This document shows, in pieces, positions 8,018 to 15,242 of a stretch of 17,606 nucleotides of DNA. The DNA is from an uncultured Lachnoclostridium sp. (GTDB lineage Bacteria > Bacillota > Clostridia > Lachnospirales > Lachnospiraceae): the NCBI GenBank assembly GCA_902464595.1, contig CABQJX010000055.1, positions 1 to 17,606 on the forward strand, written 5' to 3'. The translations under genes were made by a program, and so were the position numbers. The notes beneath the pieces were generated by a model, which ran no database searches, was not told where the DNA came from, and was given only the letters and a program-made list of their open reading frames with translations. Each line of letters opens with the position of its first letter. Position 1 is the stretch's first letter.

Positions 8018-9999
8018 TATTTCTTTCCTCCCGCTTTTCCCATAAGCACCACAATGGTTCTTGCCATGACCATGAATGACTTCTGATCCGATACAAGGGG
8101 CTCCTCCCCCGGCTGATACATTCCGTTTACCCCATCCTCGTCTGTATTAAAGGCCACATGCCACTCCATGCCCCGCGGCAGGTTGGGAAGGGCAAATTCA
8201 TGAGGCTCCCAATGCGTATTGTAAGCCACATAAAAATAATCGTCTGGAGCCTGTCCTGCCTTTTTTCCATAGGGGCCGCAGTATAATACTCCCAGCTGAC
8301 GGCAAAAACGGTCAAACATAGGATACCATGTTTTGATCCCATGAAAAGATACATCAGGCATTCCCAAAGAATCCCGGTCCATCAAAAGGGGCTCCCGCTC
8401 CTGGTGGAACACGCCATGCTCCCTGCGGAACCGGATCGCCTGCTTTGCAAAGTCATAAAGCCAGGAATGGGTGCGCAGAAGTCCCCAGTTAAGCCAGGAA
8501 ATATCATTATCCTGGCAGTAGGAATTATTATTCCCCTTCTTTGTCCGGCCCATCTCGTCCCCCATAAGGATCAGAGGCGTTCCCTGGCTGAGGAGCAGCA
8601 TAAGAAAGGCGTTCCGCAGCTGCTTTCTCCTAAGCTTTACCACGCGCCCCTTCCGGCATGGACCCTCGGCCCCGCAGTTCCAGGATTGATTGTAATCCGT
8701 TCCGTCTCTTCCCCCCTCTCCGTTCTCCTCATTATGCTTTTCATCATAAGAAACCATATCCATCATGGTAAAACCGTTGGTATCTGCCATGTAATTGATG
8801 CAGGCCGCTGCTTTTGGATTATGGATGCAGCGGTTCGCCAGACGGTTTAAGGAATCCTCATCCCCCTTGAGGACGCTTCTCATGTCAAACATAAAGCCGT
8901 CCCCATACTGGGCTAAATGGCGGATCTCTCCTGGCTCCACCCCTTCCCAGCTGTCTGCGAAGAGCTTGAGCCTGCAAAGATAGGGATCCTCCCCCAAAAG
9001 CTTCACAGGGGCATAGCCTACGAAACGGATTCCGTCTACATGGTATTCCATGGCCCAGAAACGGGCCGCATCCAGCGCATAGGAGGACGCTTCCTTTCCG
9101 TCAAAATAAAGCTCCGCCACCAGCTCCATTCCCTCCCGGTGGAGGGCTTTCACCAGATCCTTAAACTCTCTGCCCGGATCTTCCTTGCTGGAATAGGAGT
9201 ACTTTGGTGAAAAATAGAAGCCTCTCTCATACCCCCAATAATTGATACGCCTGGATCTCTCCATCGGAGATTCCTTGTGCTCCTGTCTATGAACCCCTGC
9301 CTGGCCGCTAGCCTCAGCCTTACCCTCCGGCGCTGACTGACTCTTGAGCCCTGCCCGGCCGCTGGCCTCAGCCCTGCTCTCCGGCCTGATCCGACTTCCG
9401 AGCCCCGCCTGGCCCTGAACCTTCTCCTTCTGTATCTCCTCAAATTCCCCAGGAGGCATGAGCACCAGGGTGGTAACTCCTAACTCTTTCAAATAAGGGA
9501 TTTTTTCCTCCACCCCTTTAAAGGTTCCCCGGACTGCCCCGTCCAGGCCGGAGGAGGAATGCTTTGTAAAACCCCTCACGTGAAGATGATAAAGGATACA
9601 ATCCTCATAAGGGATCTGCGGGAGCACATCTCCTTCCCAGTCGTATTCCTCTTTCTTTTCCGGTATCAGCGTCCGCACTGGGCATGTGCTGTTTCCCCAG
9701 CGGTTCCGGCCAGTAAATGCCCGTCCATAGGGATCCGGCATCTCCTCCCCATCTATCTCATATACATACTCAAGGCCTTCCAATTCCCCCAGAACGGTCA
9801 TGGCCCACACGTCTCCCATTCTAAAATCCTTTGGAAATCCAATCCTAGCCACAGGTTTTTTCCCTCCCCTGGGATACAAAACCAAAATACAGTCCGTCCC
9901 CTTGTGGGCAAAAGAAAAATGAACGCCCCCCGGCACTAAGACCGCTCCCATGGGATAGAGCGTCCCATCCTTTTTTCCTATATGGAATTTATTTGTCAT
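8017..9999 (-). CDS. GlgX/pullulanase-like GH13 protein lacking the catalytic residues (probable pseudoenzyme)
   Basis: 660 residues from the chosen start. Architecture: CBM48-like N-terminal sandwich (about 10-105), then a GH13 barrel recognisable from YHLHVRGFTKHSSSG, KIPYLKELGVTTLVLMPP, INYWGYERGFYFSPK, VSYDEKHNEENGEGG, YNQSWNCGAEGP and GTPLILMGDEMGRT, then a C-terminal beta domain. Against active GlgX/isoamylase enzymes the key positions are changed: region I D..FNH becomes AELYFDG; region II nucleophile Asp becomes V327 in DGIRFVGYAP; region III IAEPWD becomes FADSWE (D349); region IV HDG becomes TNG (T407, N408). Hydrolysis by the usual mechanism is therefore not expected. An 18-residue repeat (about 196-235) enlarges a barrel loop. 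An ATG at 10074 is in frame, but 9999 has GGGAAGGTGG upstream and the 17-bp repeats lie before it. A role in glycogen binding or regulation is inference only. Confidence 0.9.
   Translation of the reverse strand: MTNKFHIGKKDGTLYPMGAVLVPGGVHFSFAHKGTDCILVLYPRGGKKPVARIGFPKDFRMGDVWAMTVLGELEGLEYVYEIDGEEMPDPYGRAFTGRNRWGNSTCPVRTLIPEKKEEYDWEGDVLPQIPYEDCILYHLHVRGFTKHSSSGLDGAVRGTFKGVEEKIPYLKELGVTTLVLMPPGEFEEIQKEKVQGQAGLGSRIRPESRAEASGRAGLKSQSAPEGKAEASGQAGVHRQEHKESPMERSRRINYWGYERGFYFSPKYSYSSKEDPGREFKDLVKALHREGMELVAELYFDGKEASSYALDAARFWAMEYHVDGIRFVGYAPVKLLGEDPYLCRLKLFADSWEGVEPGEIRHLAQYGDGFMFDMRSVLKGDEDSLNRLANRCIHNPKAAACINYMADTNGFTMMDMVSYDEKHNEENGEGGRDGTDYNQSWNCGAEGPCRKGRVVKLRRKQLRNAFLMLLLSQGTPLILMGDEMGRTKKGNNNSYCQDNDISWLNWGLLRTHSWLYDFAKQAIRFRREHGVFHQEREPLLMDRDSLGMPDVSFHGIKTWYPMFDRFCRQLGVLYCGPYGKKAGQAPDDYFYVAYNTHWEPHEFALPNLPRGMEWHVAFNTDEDGVNGMYQPGEEPLVSDQKSFMVMARTIVVLMGKAGGKK
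9295..9414 (-). repeat. 54-bp tandem repeat inside the GlgX-like gene
   Basis: Units at 9361-9414 and 9307-9360, and a partial unit from 9306 downward, repeat with an exact 54-base period. The translated unit is close to G(Q/R)AGL..S...PE(S/G)(R/K)AEAS, 18 residues, Gly/Ala-rich and charged. It sits where active family members have a short loop between LMP..EFEE and NYWGY. Confidence 0.93.
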
Positions 10000-10030
10000 A
10001 CCGTACCACCTTCCCAGGGCAGCTGTCTCT

Positions 10031-10081
10031 GCCCCTTCATTGATTCTGCCCTTTCGTTGATTCTGCTCTTTCATTGATTCT
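10031..10081 (-). repeat. three tandem 17-bp repeats in the leader of the GlgX-like gene
   Basis: Units at 10031-10047, 10048-10064 and 10065-10081 (plus-strand form GCCCTTTCGTTGATTCT, with one or two changes each). A 17-base period would shift any reading frame, so the region is better read as untranslated leader than as an N-terminal extension. On the minus strand each unit carries a GAAAGGG-like purine tract, and two carry an ATG. Confidence 0.92.
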
Positions 10082-10101
10082 GCCAGGATGCCTTCTGACG
10101 G

Positions 10102-11970
10102 CTACTGCCCTGCAATCTTCGCTGCCAGCTCCTCCAGATACATCCAACGCTCCATCTTTTCCTCCAGCGTATGTTCCAGCTCCTCTTTCTCTGCTATCAG
10201 CTGGTTCAATTTCACAAAATCATGGGCCGACGCCTCAATATCACCCTCCAGACCGCTGATCCTATCCTCCAGCTCTGCCATATCAGCCTCAATGGTTTCG
10301 TAATCCCTCTGCTCCTTATAAGTGAATTTCAGCTTCTGAGGGCCCCTGGTCCGCTGCCCTTTTTCACCGGAAGCGGAATCTGTCTTCACAGCAGCAGATC
10401 TTGTATCCTGGACAGACTCCTGCCCGGCCTCTTCCTCAGCTCTCTTGCGCACAGCGTAGTCTGTATAACCGCCCTCATACTGGCGCAGCCTTCCATTCTC
10501 CTCAAAGGCAAAGATACGCTTCATGGTGCGGTCCAGGAAATAGCGGTCATGGGATACGGTTACTACGATCCCGTCATAACGGTCCAAATAATCCTCTAAA
10601 ATTGTCAGCGTTGCAATATCCAGATTGTTGGTAGGCTCATCTAACAGGATAAAATTGGGAGAGGAGGCCAGCACTCTCAGCAGATTCAGACGCTTTTTCT
10701 CGCCGCCGGACAGCTTTCCAATGGGGCTGTACTGCTTTTCCGGAGAAAATAAAAACCGTTCCAGCATAGCGGAGGCAGACAGAGTGCCGTCCACTGTCTG
10801 GATATACTCTGCGGTATCCTTCACATAGTCGATCACCCTCTGCTCCGGATCCATGTAGGAAAGATCGATCTCCTGCTCTCCATGTTCCCCTTTTGGCTTT
10901 TCCGAAGCGATTTCCTGGGCATAATACCCCATTTTTACAGTCTGCCCTACGATCACCTGGCCGGAATCCTGGGGAAGGATCCCGGCAATGATCTTCATTA
11001 AGGTGGATTTTCCGCAGCCATTGGGGCCAATAAAGCCTACCCGATCCCCCTTCAGGAAAATATAACTGAAATCATCGATCAGCTTTCTGTCCCCATAGCT
11101 TTTGGAAATGTGTTCCAATTCCACTGTGGTTTTCCCCAGCCTTGTGGAGATGGAACTCAGCTCCAGCCTGGAATCCTGCACCGGGGCCTGCCGGTCCCTC
11201 AGCTCCTCATACCTCTGGATATGGGCCTTCTGCTTCGTGGAGCGGGCCCTTGCTCCACGGCGGATCCATTCTAACTCCACACGCAGGATGGACTGGCGTT
11301 TGCGCTCGCTGGCCTCCTCCATCTCCTGCCGCTGGGTTTTCAGCTCCAGGAAACCGGAGTAATTGGTCTGATAGCTGTATATGGCTCCCTTATCGATCTC
11401 TATTATACGGTTGGTAACGCTGTCCAGGAAATAGCGGTCGTGGGTTACCATGATCAGCGCGCCCTTCCATTTTTTCAGATAATCCTCCAGCCAGTCTGCC
11501 ATGTCATTATCCAAATGGTTGGTAGGCTCGTCCAGCAGCAAAATATCAGCAGGCGAAAGCAGTACGGAGATCAGTGCCAGACGCTTGCGCTGCCCACCGG
11601 ACAATTGGCCTGCCGGCTGCTCAAAATCTTTGATCCCCAGGCGTGTCATCATGGACTTGGCATCGCTTTCTATGGTCCATCTGTTTTCCTCTGACACATT
11701 GCCCGAAAGCACACATTCCAGGCTTGACATCTCAGGGTCAAATTCCGGGTGCTGGGGCAGATACCGTATCACCACATGGTTCGCGGTGGTAATGGTTCCC
11801 TGATCCGGTTCCTCCAACCCTGCCATCATCTTTAAGAGCGTAGTCTTTCCCGTTCCGTTGATGCCGATCACCCCAACCTTTTCCCCTTCCTGCAGGGAAA
11901 AGGAGGCCTGGTCGAACACCTTACGCTCCGCAAATACCTTTGTTATCTTCTCTATATTGATCAAATTCAT
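10102..11970 (-). CDS. uup: ABC-F family ATPase, Uup-like
   Basis: A cytoplasmic, non-transporting ABC-F protein expected to act at the ribosome or on DNA structures; 622 residues. Two ATPase domains: Walker A GINGTGKTT (36-44), signature LSGGQRKR, Walker B LLLDEPTNHLD, H-switch MVTHDRYF; then a linker rich in Arg/Lys (EWIRRGARARSTKQK); then GPNGCGKST, LSGGEKKR, LLDEPTNNLD and VSHDRYF. The C-terminus (KLKFTYKEQRDYETIEADM onward) is the coiled-coil extension typical of Uup. The frame stays open upstream to 12219, but ATG 11970 has an SD (GAGAGG, 7 bases away) and its own promoter, and the longer form would overlap xth and its terminator. Both ATP sites look intact. Uup is favoured over EttA because of the coiled-coil tail. 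Confidence 0.93.
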   Translation of the reverse strand: MNLINIEKITKVFAERKVFDQASFSLQEGEKVGVIGINGTGKTTLLKMMAGLEEPDQGTITTANHVVIRYLPQHPEFDPEMSSLECVLSGNVSEENRWTIESDAKSMMTRLGIKDFEQPAGQLSGGQRKRLALISVLLSPADILLLDEPTNHLDNDMADWLEDYLKKWKGALIMVTHDRYFLDSVTNRIIEIDKGAIYSYQTNYSGFLELKTQRQEMEEASERKRQSILRVELEWIRRGARARSTKQKAHIQRYEELRDRQAPVQDSRLELSSISTRLGKTTVELEHISKSYGDRKLIDDFSYIFLKGDRVGFIGPNGCGKSTLMKIIAGILPQDSGQVIVGQTVKMGYYAQEIASEKPKGEHGEQEIDLSYMDPEQRVIDYVKDTAEYIQTVDGTLSASAMLERFLFSPEKQYSPIGKLSGGEKKRLNLLRVLASSPNFILLDEPTNNLDIATLTILEDYLDRYDGIVVTVSHDRYFLDRTMKRIFAFEENGRLRQYEGGYTDYAVRKRAEEEAGQESVQDTRSAAVKTDSASGEKGQRTRGPQKLKFTYKEQRDYETIEADMAELEDRISGLEGDIEASAHDFVKLNQLIAEKEELEHTLEEKMERWMYLEELAAKIAGQ

Positions 11971-12000
11971 GGCTGTGCCTCTCTCTGTCTGTTTTCCCTC

Positions 12001-12029
12001 ATTATACAATAAATAAAAAGAGCAGTCAT
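12001..12029 (-). promoter_or_regulatory. sigma-A promoter of the Uup-like gene
   Basis: Minus strand: ATGACT, 17-base spacer, TATAAT (perfect -10). The -35 lies inside the 3' arm of the xth terminator. The predicted leader to ATG 11970 is only about 25 bases and holds the SD. Confidence 0.75.
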
Positions 12030-12047
12030 CTGTTTTTGACTGCTCTT
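12018..12047 (-). terminator. rho-independent terminator of xth (and luxS)
   Basis: On the minus strand AAGAGCAGTCA, 8-base loop, TGACTGCTCTT (11-bp perfect stem), then TTTATTT. The plus strand lacks a T run after the stem, so it serves the minus-strand transcript. It begins 55 bases past the xth stop. Confidence 0.88.
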
Positions 12048-12101
12048 GTTCAATCCTATCCCACAAAGTGCTGTGGCCCGGGGCCGGATATGCCTGAATT
12101 T

Positions 12102-12857
12102 TTACCGGATGACCAATTCCACCGGACAATGATCCGATCCCATTACATTGCTGTGTATCGAGGCGCTTTCCAGACGGTCCGCCAGGCTTTCCGACACACA
12201 AAAATAATCGATGCGCCAACCTGCATTTTTAGCCCTGGCGCTGAATCGATAGGACCACCAGGAATACGCCCCTTCCAGGTCAGGATAAAAATAACGGAAG
12301 GTATCTACAAATCCCGCCTCCAAAAGATGGGAAAACTTTCCTCTCTCCTCATCTGTAAACCCTGCATTTTTCCGGTTGGTCTTTGGGTTTTTCAGATCGA
12401 TCTCCCTGTGGGCCACATTCAGATCCCCGCAGAAGATCACCGGCTTTTTCTCCTCCAGCTTTTTCAGATAAGCGAGAAAATCCTCCTCCCACTTCATTCT
12501 GTAATCCAGCCTTGCCAGGCCGTCCTGGGAATTGGGGGTGTAGCAGGTTATCAGATAATACTCAGGAAATTCCGCAGTGATCACCCTTCCCTCTTTATCA
12601 TGCTCCTCCATTCCCAGCCCGTAGGACACGGACAGGGGTTCCTCCTTTGTAAACATAGCTGTACCGGAATATCCCTTTTTCTCTGCGTAATTCCAATACT
12701 GATAATAGCCTGGAAGCTCCAGGTCGATCTGGCCCTCCTGCAGCTTGCTTTCCTGTATACAGAATACATCTGCTTCTGCCTCATGGAAGAAATCCAAAAA
12801 TCCTTTTCCCACACAGGCTCTGAGGCCGTTTACATTCCACGAGATCAACTTTTTCAT
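12102..12857 (-). CDS. xth: exodeoxyribonuclease III / AP endonuclease
   Basis: A cytoplasmic Mg2+-dependent DNA repair enzyme that cleaves 5' of abasic sites and has 3'-5' exonuclease activity. The 251 residues match the ExoA/Xth family. All active-site positions are visible: N8 in SWNVNG, E36 in IQESK, Y106 in CYTPNS, D145 and N147 in GDLNVAH, D217 in WRIDYF, and D242/H243 in SDHCPV. W200/W201 and the FSARAKNAGWR segment are typical. The start has AAAGGAG 9 bases upstream. It follows luxS by 45 bases, probably in the same transcript, and a strong terminator follows. The older B. subtilis symbol is exoA. Confidence 0.97.
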   Translation of the reverse strand: MKKLISWNVNGLRACVGKGFLDFFHEAEADVFCIQESKLQEGQIDLELPGYYQYWNYAEKKGYSGTAMFTKEEPLSVSYGLGMEEHDKEGRVITAEFPEYYLITCYTPNSQDGLARLDYRMKWEEDFLAYLKKLEEKKPVIFCGDLNVAHREIDLKNPKTNRKNAGFTDEERGKFSHLLEAGFVDTFRYFYPDLEGAYSWWSYRFSARAKNAGWRIDYFCVSESLADRLESASIHSNVMGSDHCPVELVIR

Positions 12858-12902
12858 TGAAACGGCTCCTTTCTGCGGCTTCTTTCTTCTGTGATTCTGC
12901 TT

Positions 12903-13388
12903 TTACTGCGGATAAACTAGCCTTGACTCCGGGAAGCTGTCAATATTCTGAAGCACCTCAAGGTATCTCTTTGCCAGGAATTTTGCCATTCCCAGGTTCA
13001 TATCCAGATAATTTCCGCAGTCCTTTGGCGAAGCTCCCGGCACTTCCCCTTCAAAATCCCGGATAAATTCATACATCTCCACCATAAGGGGCAGAATATC
13101 CCTGGAGCTGTAATCCCCGGCCAGAAGAAGATAAAAACCAGTGCGGCATCCCATGGGACCGAAATATACAGTCTTATCCCCAAACTCTTTGTGGTTTCTC
13201 AGGAACGTAGCGCCTAAATGCTCTATAGTGTGCATCTCCGCCGTGTTCATCACCGGCTCCTCATTGGGGGAGGTCATCCGCAGGTCAAAGGTCGTAACCG
13301 TTCCTCCTGCCACCTGATCCTTTCTGGATACATAAACGCCTGGCTGCAGGCGGTTGTGGTCGATGGTAAAACTAGCAATTTTTTCCAT
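12903..13388 (-). CDS. luxS: S-ribosylhomocysteine lyase (AI-2 synthesis)
   Basis: Cleaves S-ribosylhomocysteine to homocysteine and DPD, the precursor of autoinducer-2, in the activated methyl cycle; a cytoplasmic Fe/Zn enzyme. The 161 residues match the family. Metal ligands are H53 and H57 in MHTIEH with E56 as general base, and C124 in SPKDCGNY. C81 in GPMGCRTG is the second catalytic residue. An in-frame start at 13442 would add 18 residues, but ATG 13388 has AAAGGAG five bases upstream and gives the standard N-terminus. It precedes xth by 45 bases. No pfs or cystathionine gene adjoins it here, so the rest of the cycle must be elsewhere. No clear promoter was found in 13389-13472, so readthrough from the ABC-F gene is possible. 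Confidence 0.97.
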   Translation of the reverse strand: MEKIASFTIDHNRLQPGVYVSRKDQVAGGTVTTFDLRMTSPNEEPVMNTAEMHTIEHLGATFLRNHKEFGDKTVYFGPMGCRTGFYLLLAGDYSSRDILPLMVEMYEFIRDFEGEVPGASPKDCGNYLDMNLGMAKFLAKRYLEVLQNIDSFPESRLVYPQ

Positions 13389-13402
13389 AAAAACTCCTTT
13401 CA

Positions 13403-13431
13403 CAGAAAAAGAGGATGCCGCAAAATGCGGT
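13403..13431 (-). terminator. weak hairpin plus T tract before luxS
   Basis: On the minus strand a short stem CCGCA-TTT-TGCGG is followed four bases later by TCTTTTTC. The stem is only 5-6 bp. It may give partial termination between the upstream ABC-F gene and luxS, or be incidental. Confidence 0.3.
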
Positions 13432-13472
13432 AATCTCACCAACTATGATCCTTCGCTTATTCTATGGCTGTT

Positions 13473-15110
13473 TTAGTCGTCTGCTTCCTCGCTCTCTGTC
13501 AGCGTGAAGGTAAATCTCTTACGTGCCATCTCATCGCTTTCCAGATATTCGTCGTAGGTAGTGATCTTATCAACCAGCTTGCCATTGATGATCTCCATAA
13601 TACGGTTAGCGGTAGTCTGAACGATCTGGTGGTCACGGGAGGAGAAGATCATTACCCCTGGGAACTTGATCATTCCGCGGTTCAAGGCGTCAATAGACTC
13701 CATGTCCAGATGGTCTGTAGGCTCGTCCAGCATCAGCACATTGGCGCCGGAGATCATCATCTTAGACAGCATACAGCGCACTTTCTCGCCTCCGGACAGC
13801 ACCTTTACCTTCTTTACACCGTCCTCCCCGGCAAAGAGCATACGCCCTAAGAAGCCGCGGACATAAGTCACATCCTTCTCAGGAGAGTACTGAGTCAGCC
13901 ACTCTACGATGGTATCATCATTGTCAAACTCTGCACTGTTATCCTTGGGGAAATAAGCCTGGGTTGTAGTAAGTCCCCACTTATAGCTTCCCGAATCCGG
14001 CTCCATCTCTCCGGATAAGATCTTAAAGAGGACGGTCTTGGCGCGCTCATTGGGGCCTACCAGGGCCACCTTGTCCTCCCGGCCCAGGATAAAGGAAATA
14101 TCATCTAAGATCTTCTCCCCGTCAATGGTCTTGCTCAGGTGTTCAACGGTCAAAACCTCATTTCCGATCTCGCGGAAGGGACGGAAATCAATATAAGGAT
14201 ACTTACGGCTGGAAGGACGGATGTCATCCAGCTCGATCTTCTCTAACGCGCGCTTACGTGAGGTCGCCTGCTTGGATTTGGAAGCATTGGCGGAGAAACG
14301 CTGGATAAATTCCTGAAGCTCCTTGATCTTCTCCTCCTTCTTGCGGTTGGCCTCCTTCATCTGCTTGATGATCAGCTGGCTGGATTCTACCCAGAAATCA
14401 TAGTTTCCGGCAAACAGCTGGATCTTTCCGTAGTCAATGTCCGCAATCTGGGTACAAACCTTATTCAGGAAATAACGGTCATGGGAAACCACGATCACTG
14501 TGTTCTCAAAATTAATAAGGAACTCCTCCAGCCATGCGATGGCGTCTAAGTCCAAATGGTTGGTAGGCTCGTCTAAGAGCAGGATATCCGGGTTTCCAAA
14601 AAGAGCCTGGGCTAAAAGCACCTTCACCTTCTGTGCGCCTAACAGGCTGCTCATCTGGGCATAATGAAATTCCGGCTCAATTCCAAGGCCGTTCAACAGG
14701 TTTTCTGCGTCAGACTCTGCCTCCCAGCCGTTCATATTGGCGAACTCGCCTTCCAGCTCAGCGGCCTTGATGCCGTCCTCATCAGAGAAGTCCTCCTTCA
14801 TATAGATGGCTTCCTTCTCCTTCATGATCTCATACAGTCTGGCATTGCCCATAATAACCGTATCAAGAACCGTATACTGGTCGTATTTAAAATGATCCTG
14901 CTGCAGGAAGGAAAGACGCTGTCCCGGAGTGATCACTACATCGCCGCTGGTAGGCTCCAGCTGTCCGGACAAAATTTTAAGGAAGGTGGACTTTCCCGCT
15001 CCATTGGCTCCAATAAGGCCGTAGCAGTTGCCCTCCGTAAATTTGATGTTTACGTCTTCAAACAGTGCCTTCTTCCCCACCCGAAGGGAAATATTGCTTG
15101 TACTAATCAT
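13473..15110 (-). CDS. ABC-F family ATPase, YbiT/YkpA-like
   Basis: A cytoplasmic ABC-F protein of 545 residues, expected to act at the ribosomal E site. It aligns by eye with E. coli YbiT (GLIGANGAGKST, LDTVIMGNARLYEI, RFSANASKSKQATSR, LSGGEKVRCMLSKMM). Site 1: Walker A 34-42, Walker B LLLDEPTNHLD, H210. Signature 1 is degenerate (LLGAQ), as it also is in YbiT. Site 2 departs from consensus: Walker A GPNERAKT (A357 instead of Gly), D-loop TDHLD, and R492 where the switch His is expected (SSRDHQ). It lacks the long linker and C-terminal extension of antibiotic-resistance ABC-Fs, so a housekeeping role is likelier. The SD AAAGGAT precedes ATG 15110. Its promoter and a leader hairpin lie at 15166-15239. 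Confidence 0.92.
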   Translation of the reverse strand: MISTSNISLRVGKKALFEDVNIKFTEGNCYGLIGANGAGKSTFLKILSGQLEPTSGDVVITPGQRLSFLQQDHFKYDQYTVLDTVIMGNARLYEIMKEKEAIYMKEDFSDEDGIKAAELEGEFANMNGWEAESDAENLLNGLGIEPEFHYAQMSSLLGAQKVKVLLAQALFGNPDILLLDEPTNHLDLDAIAWLEEFLINFENTVIVVSHDRYFLNKVCTQIADIDYGKIQLFAGNYDFWVESSQLIIKQMKEANRKKEEKIKELQEFIQRFSANASKSKQATSRKRALEKIELDDIRPSSRKYPYIDFRPFREIGNEVLTVEHLSKTIDGEKILDDISFILGREDKVALVGPNERAKTVLFKILSGEMEPDSGSYKWGLTTTQAYFPKDNSAEFDNDDTIVEWLTQYSPEKDVTYVRGFLGRMLFAGEDGVKKVKVLSGGEKVRCMLSKMMISGANVLMLDEPTDHLDMESIDALNRGMIKFPGVMIFSSRDHQIVQTTANRIMEIINGKLVDKITTYDEYLESDEMARKRFTFTLTESEEADD

Positions 15111-15165
15111 TTCCGTATCCTTTCTAAACTCAGGAATCTATTTGTTCCATTCTGTTTTCATCAAA

Positions 15166-15189
15166 AGAGGGGTCATATCTGGCCCCTCT
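15166..15189 (-). terminator. GC-rich hairpin with short T run in the leader of the ABC-F gene
   Basis: Minus strand: AGAGGGG, 10-base loop, CCCCTCT, then TTT. The position fits a terminator for the lipoprotein gene, but it lies downstream of the predicted ABC-F promoter, so it is also within that gene's 5' leader. The T run is short, so efficiency is uncertain. Confidence 0.5.
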
Positions 15190-15210
15190 CACGCTGCTTG
15201 CTCATTTTAG

Positions 15211-15239
15211 ATTGTACAGGGAAAATGCTTATTTTGCAA
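15211..15239 (-). promoter_or_regulatory. sigma-A promoter of the YbiT-like ABC-F gene
   Basis: Minus strand: TTGCAA (4/6), 17-base spacer, TACAAT (5/6). It sits just past the lipoprotein stop codon and gives a leader of about 95 bases that contains the 15166-15189 hairpin. Confidence 0.62.
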
Positions 15240-15242
15240 GGC

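Noticed and set aside
10000..10074. 25-residue N-terminal extension of the GlgX-like protein
   Set aside because: It has no well-placed SD, and it is made largely of 17-bp repeats that do not keep frame; ATG 9999 has an SD and the expected domain start.
11971..12219. Upstream extension of the Uup-like protein to an in-frame start at 12219
   Set aside because: It would overlap the xth C-terminus, the terminator and the TATAAT promoter; ATG 11970 has an SD and the family N-terminus.
12036..12860. 274-codon open frame on the plus strand opposite xth
   Set aside because: It overlaps the xth terminator and the whole xth gene, whose active-site motifs are complete on the minus strand.
13389..13442. 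18-residue N-terminal extension of LuxS
   Set aside because: ATG 13388 has AAAGGAG five bases upstream and the extension contains a hairpin/T-tract region; the standard LuxS length fits the shorter form.
15173..15205. 10-codon leader peptide (MSKQRERGQI) before the YbiT-like ABC-F gene
   Set aside because: It begins at or next to the predicted transcript start with no SD; it could only be leaderless, and nothing else supports it.
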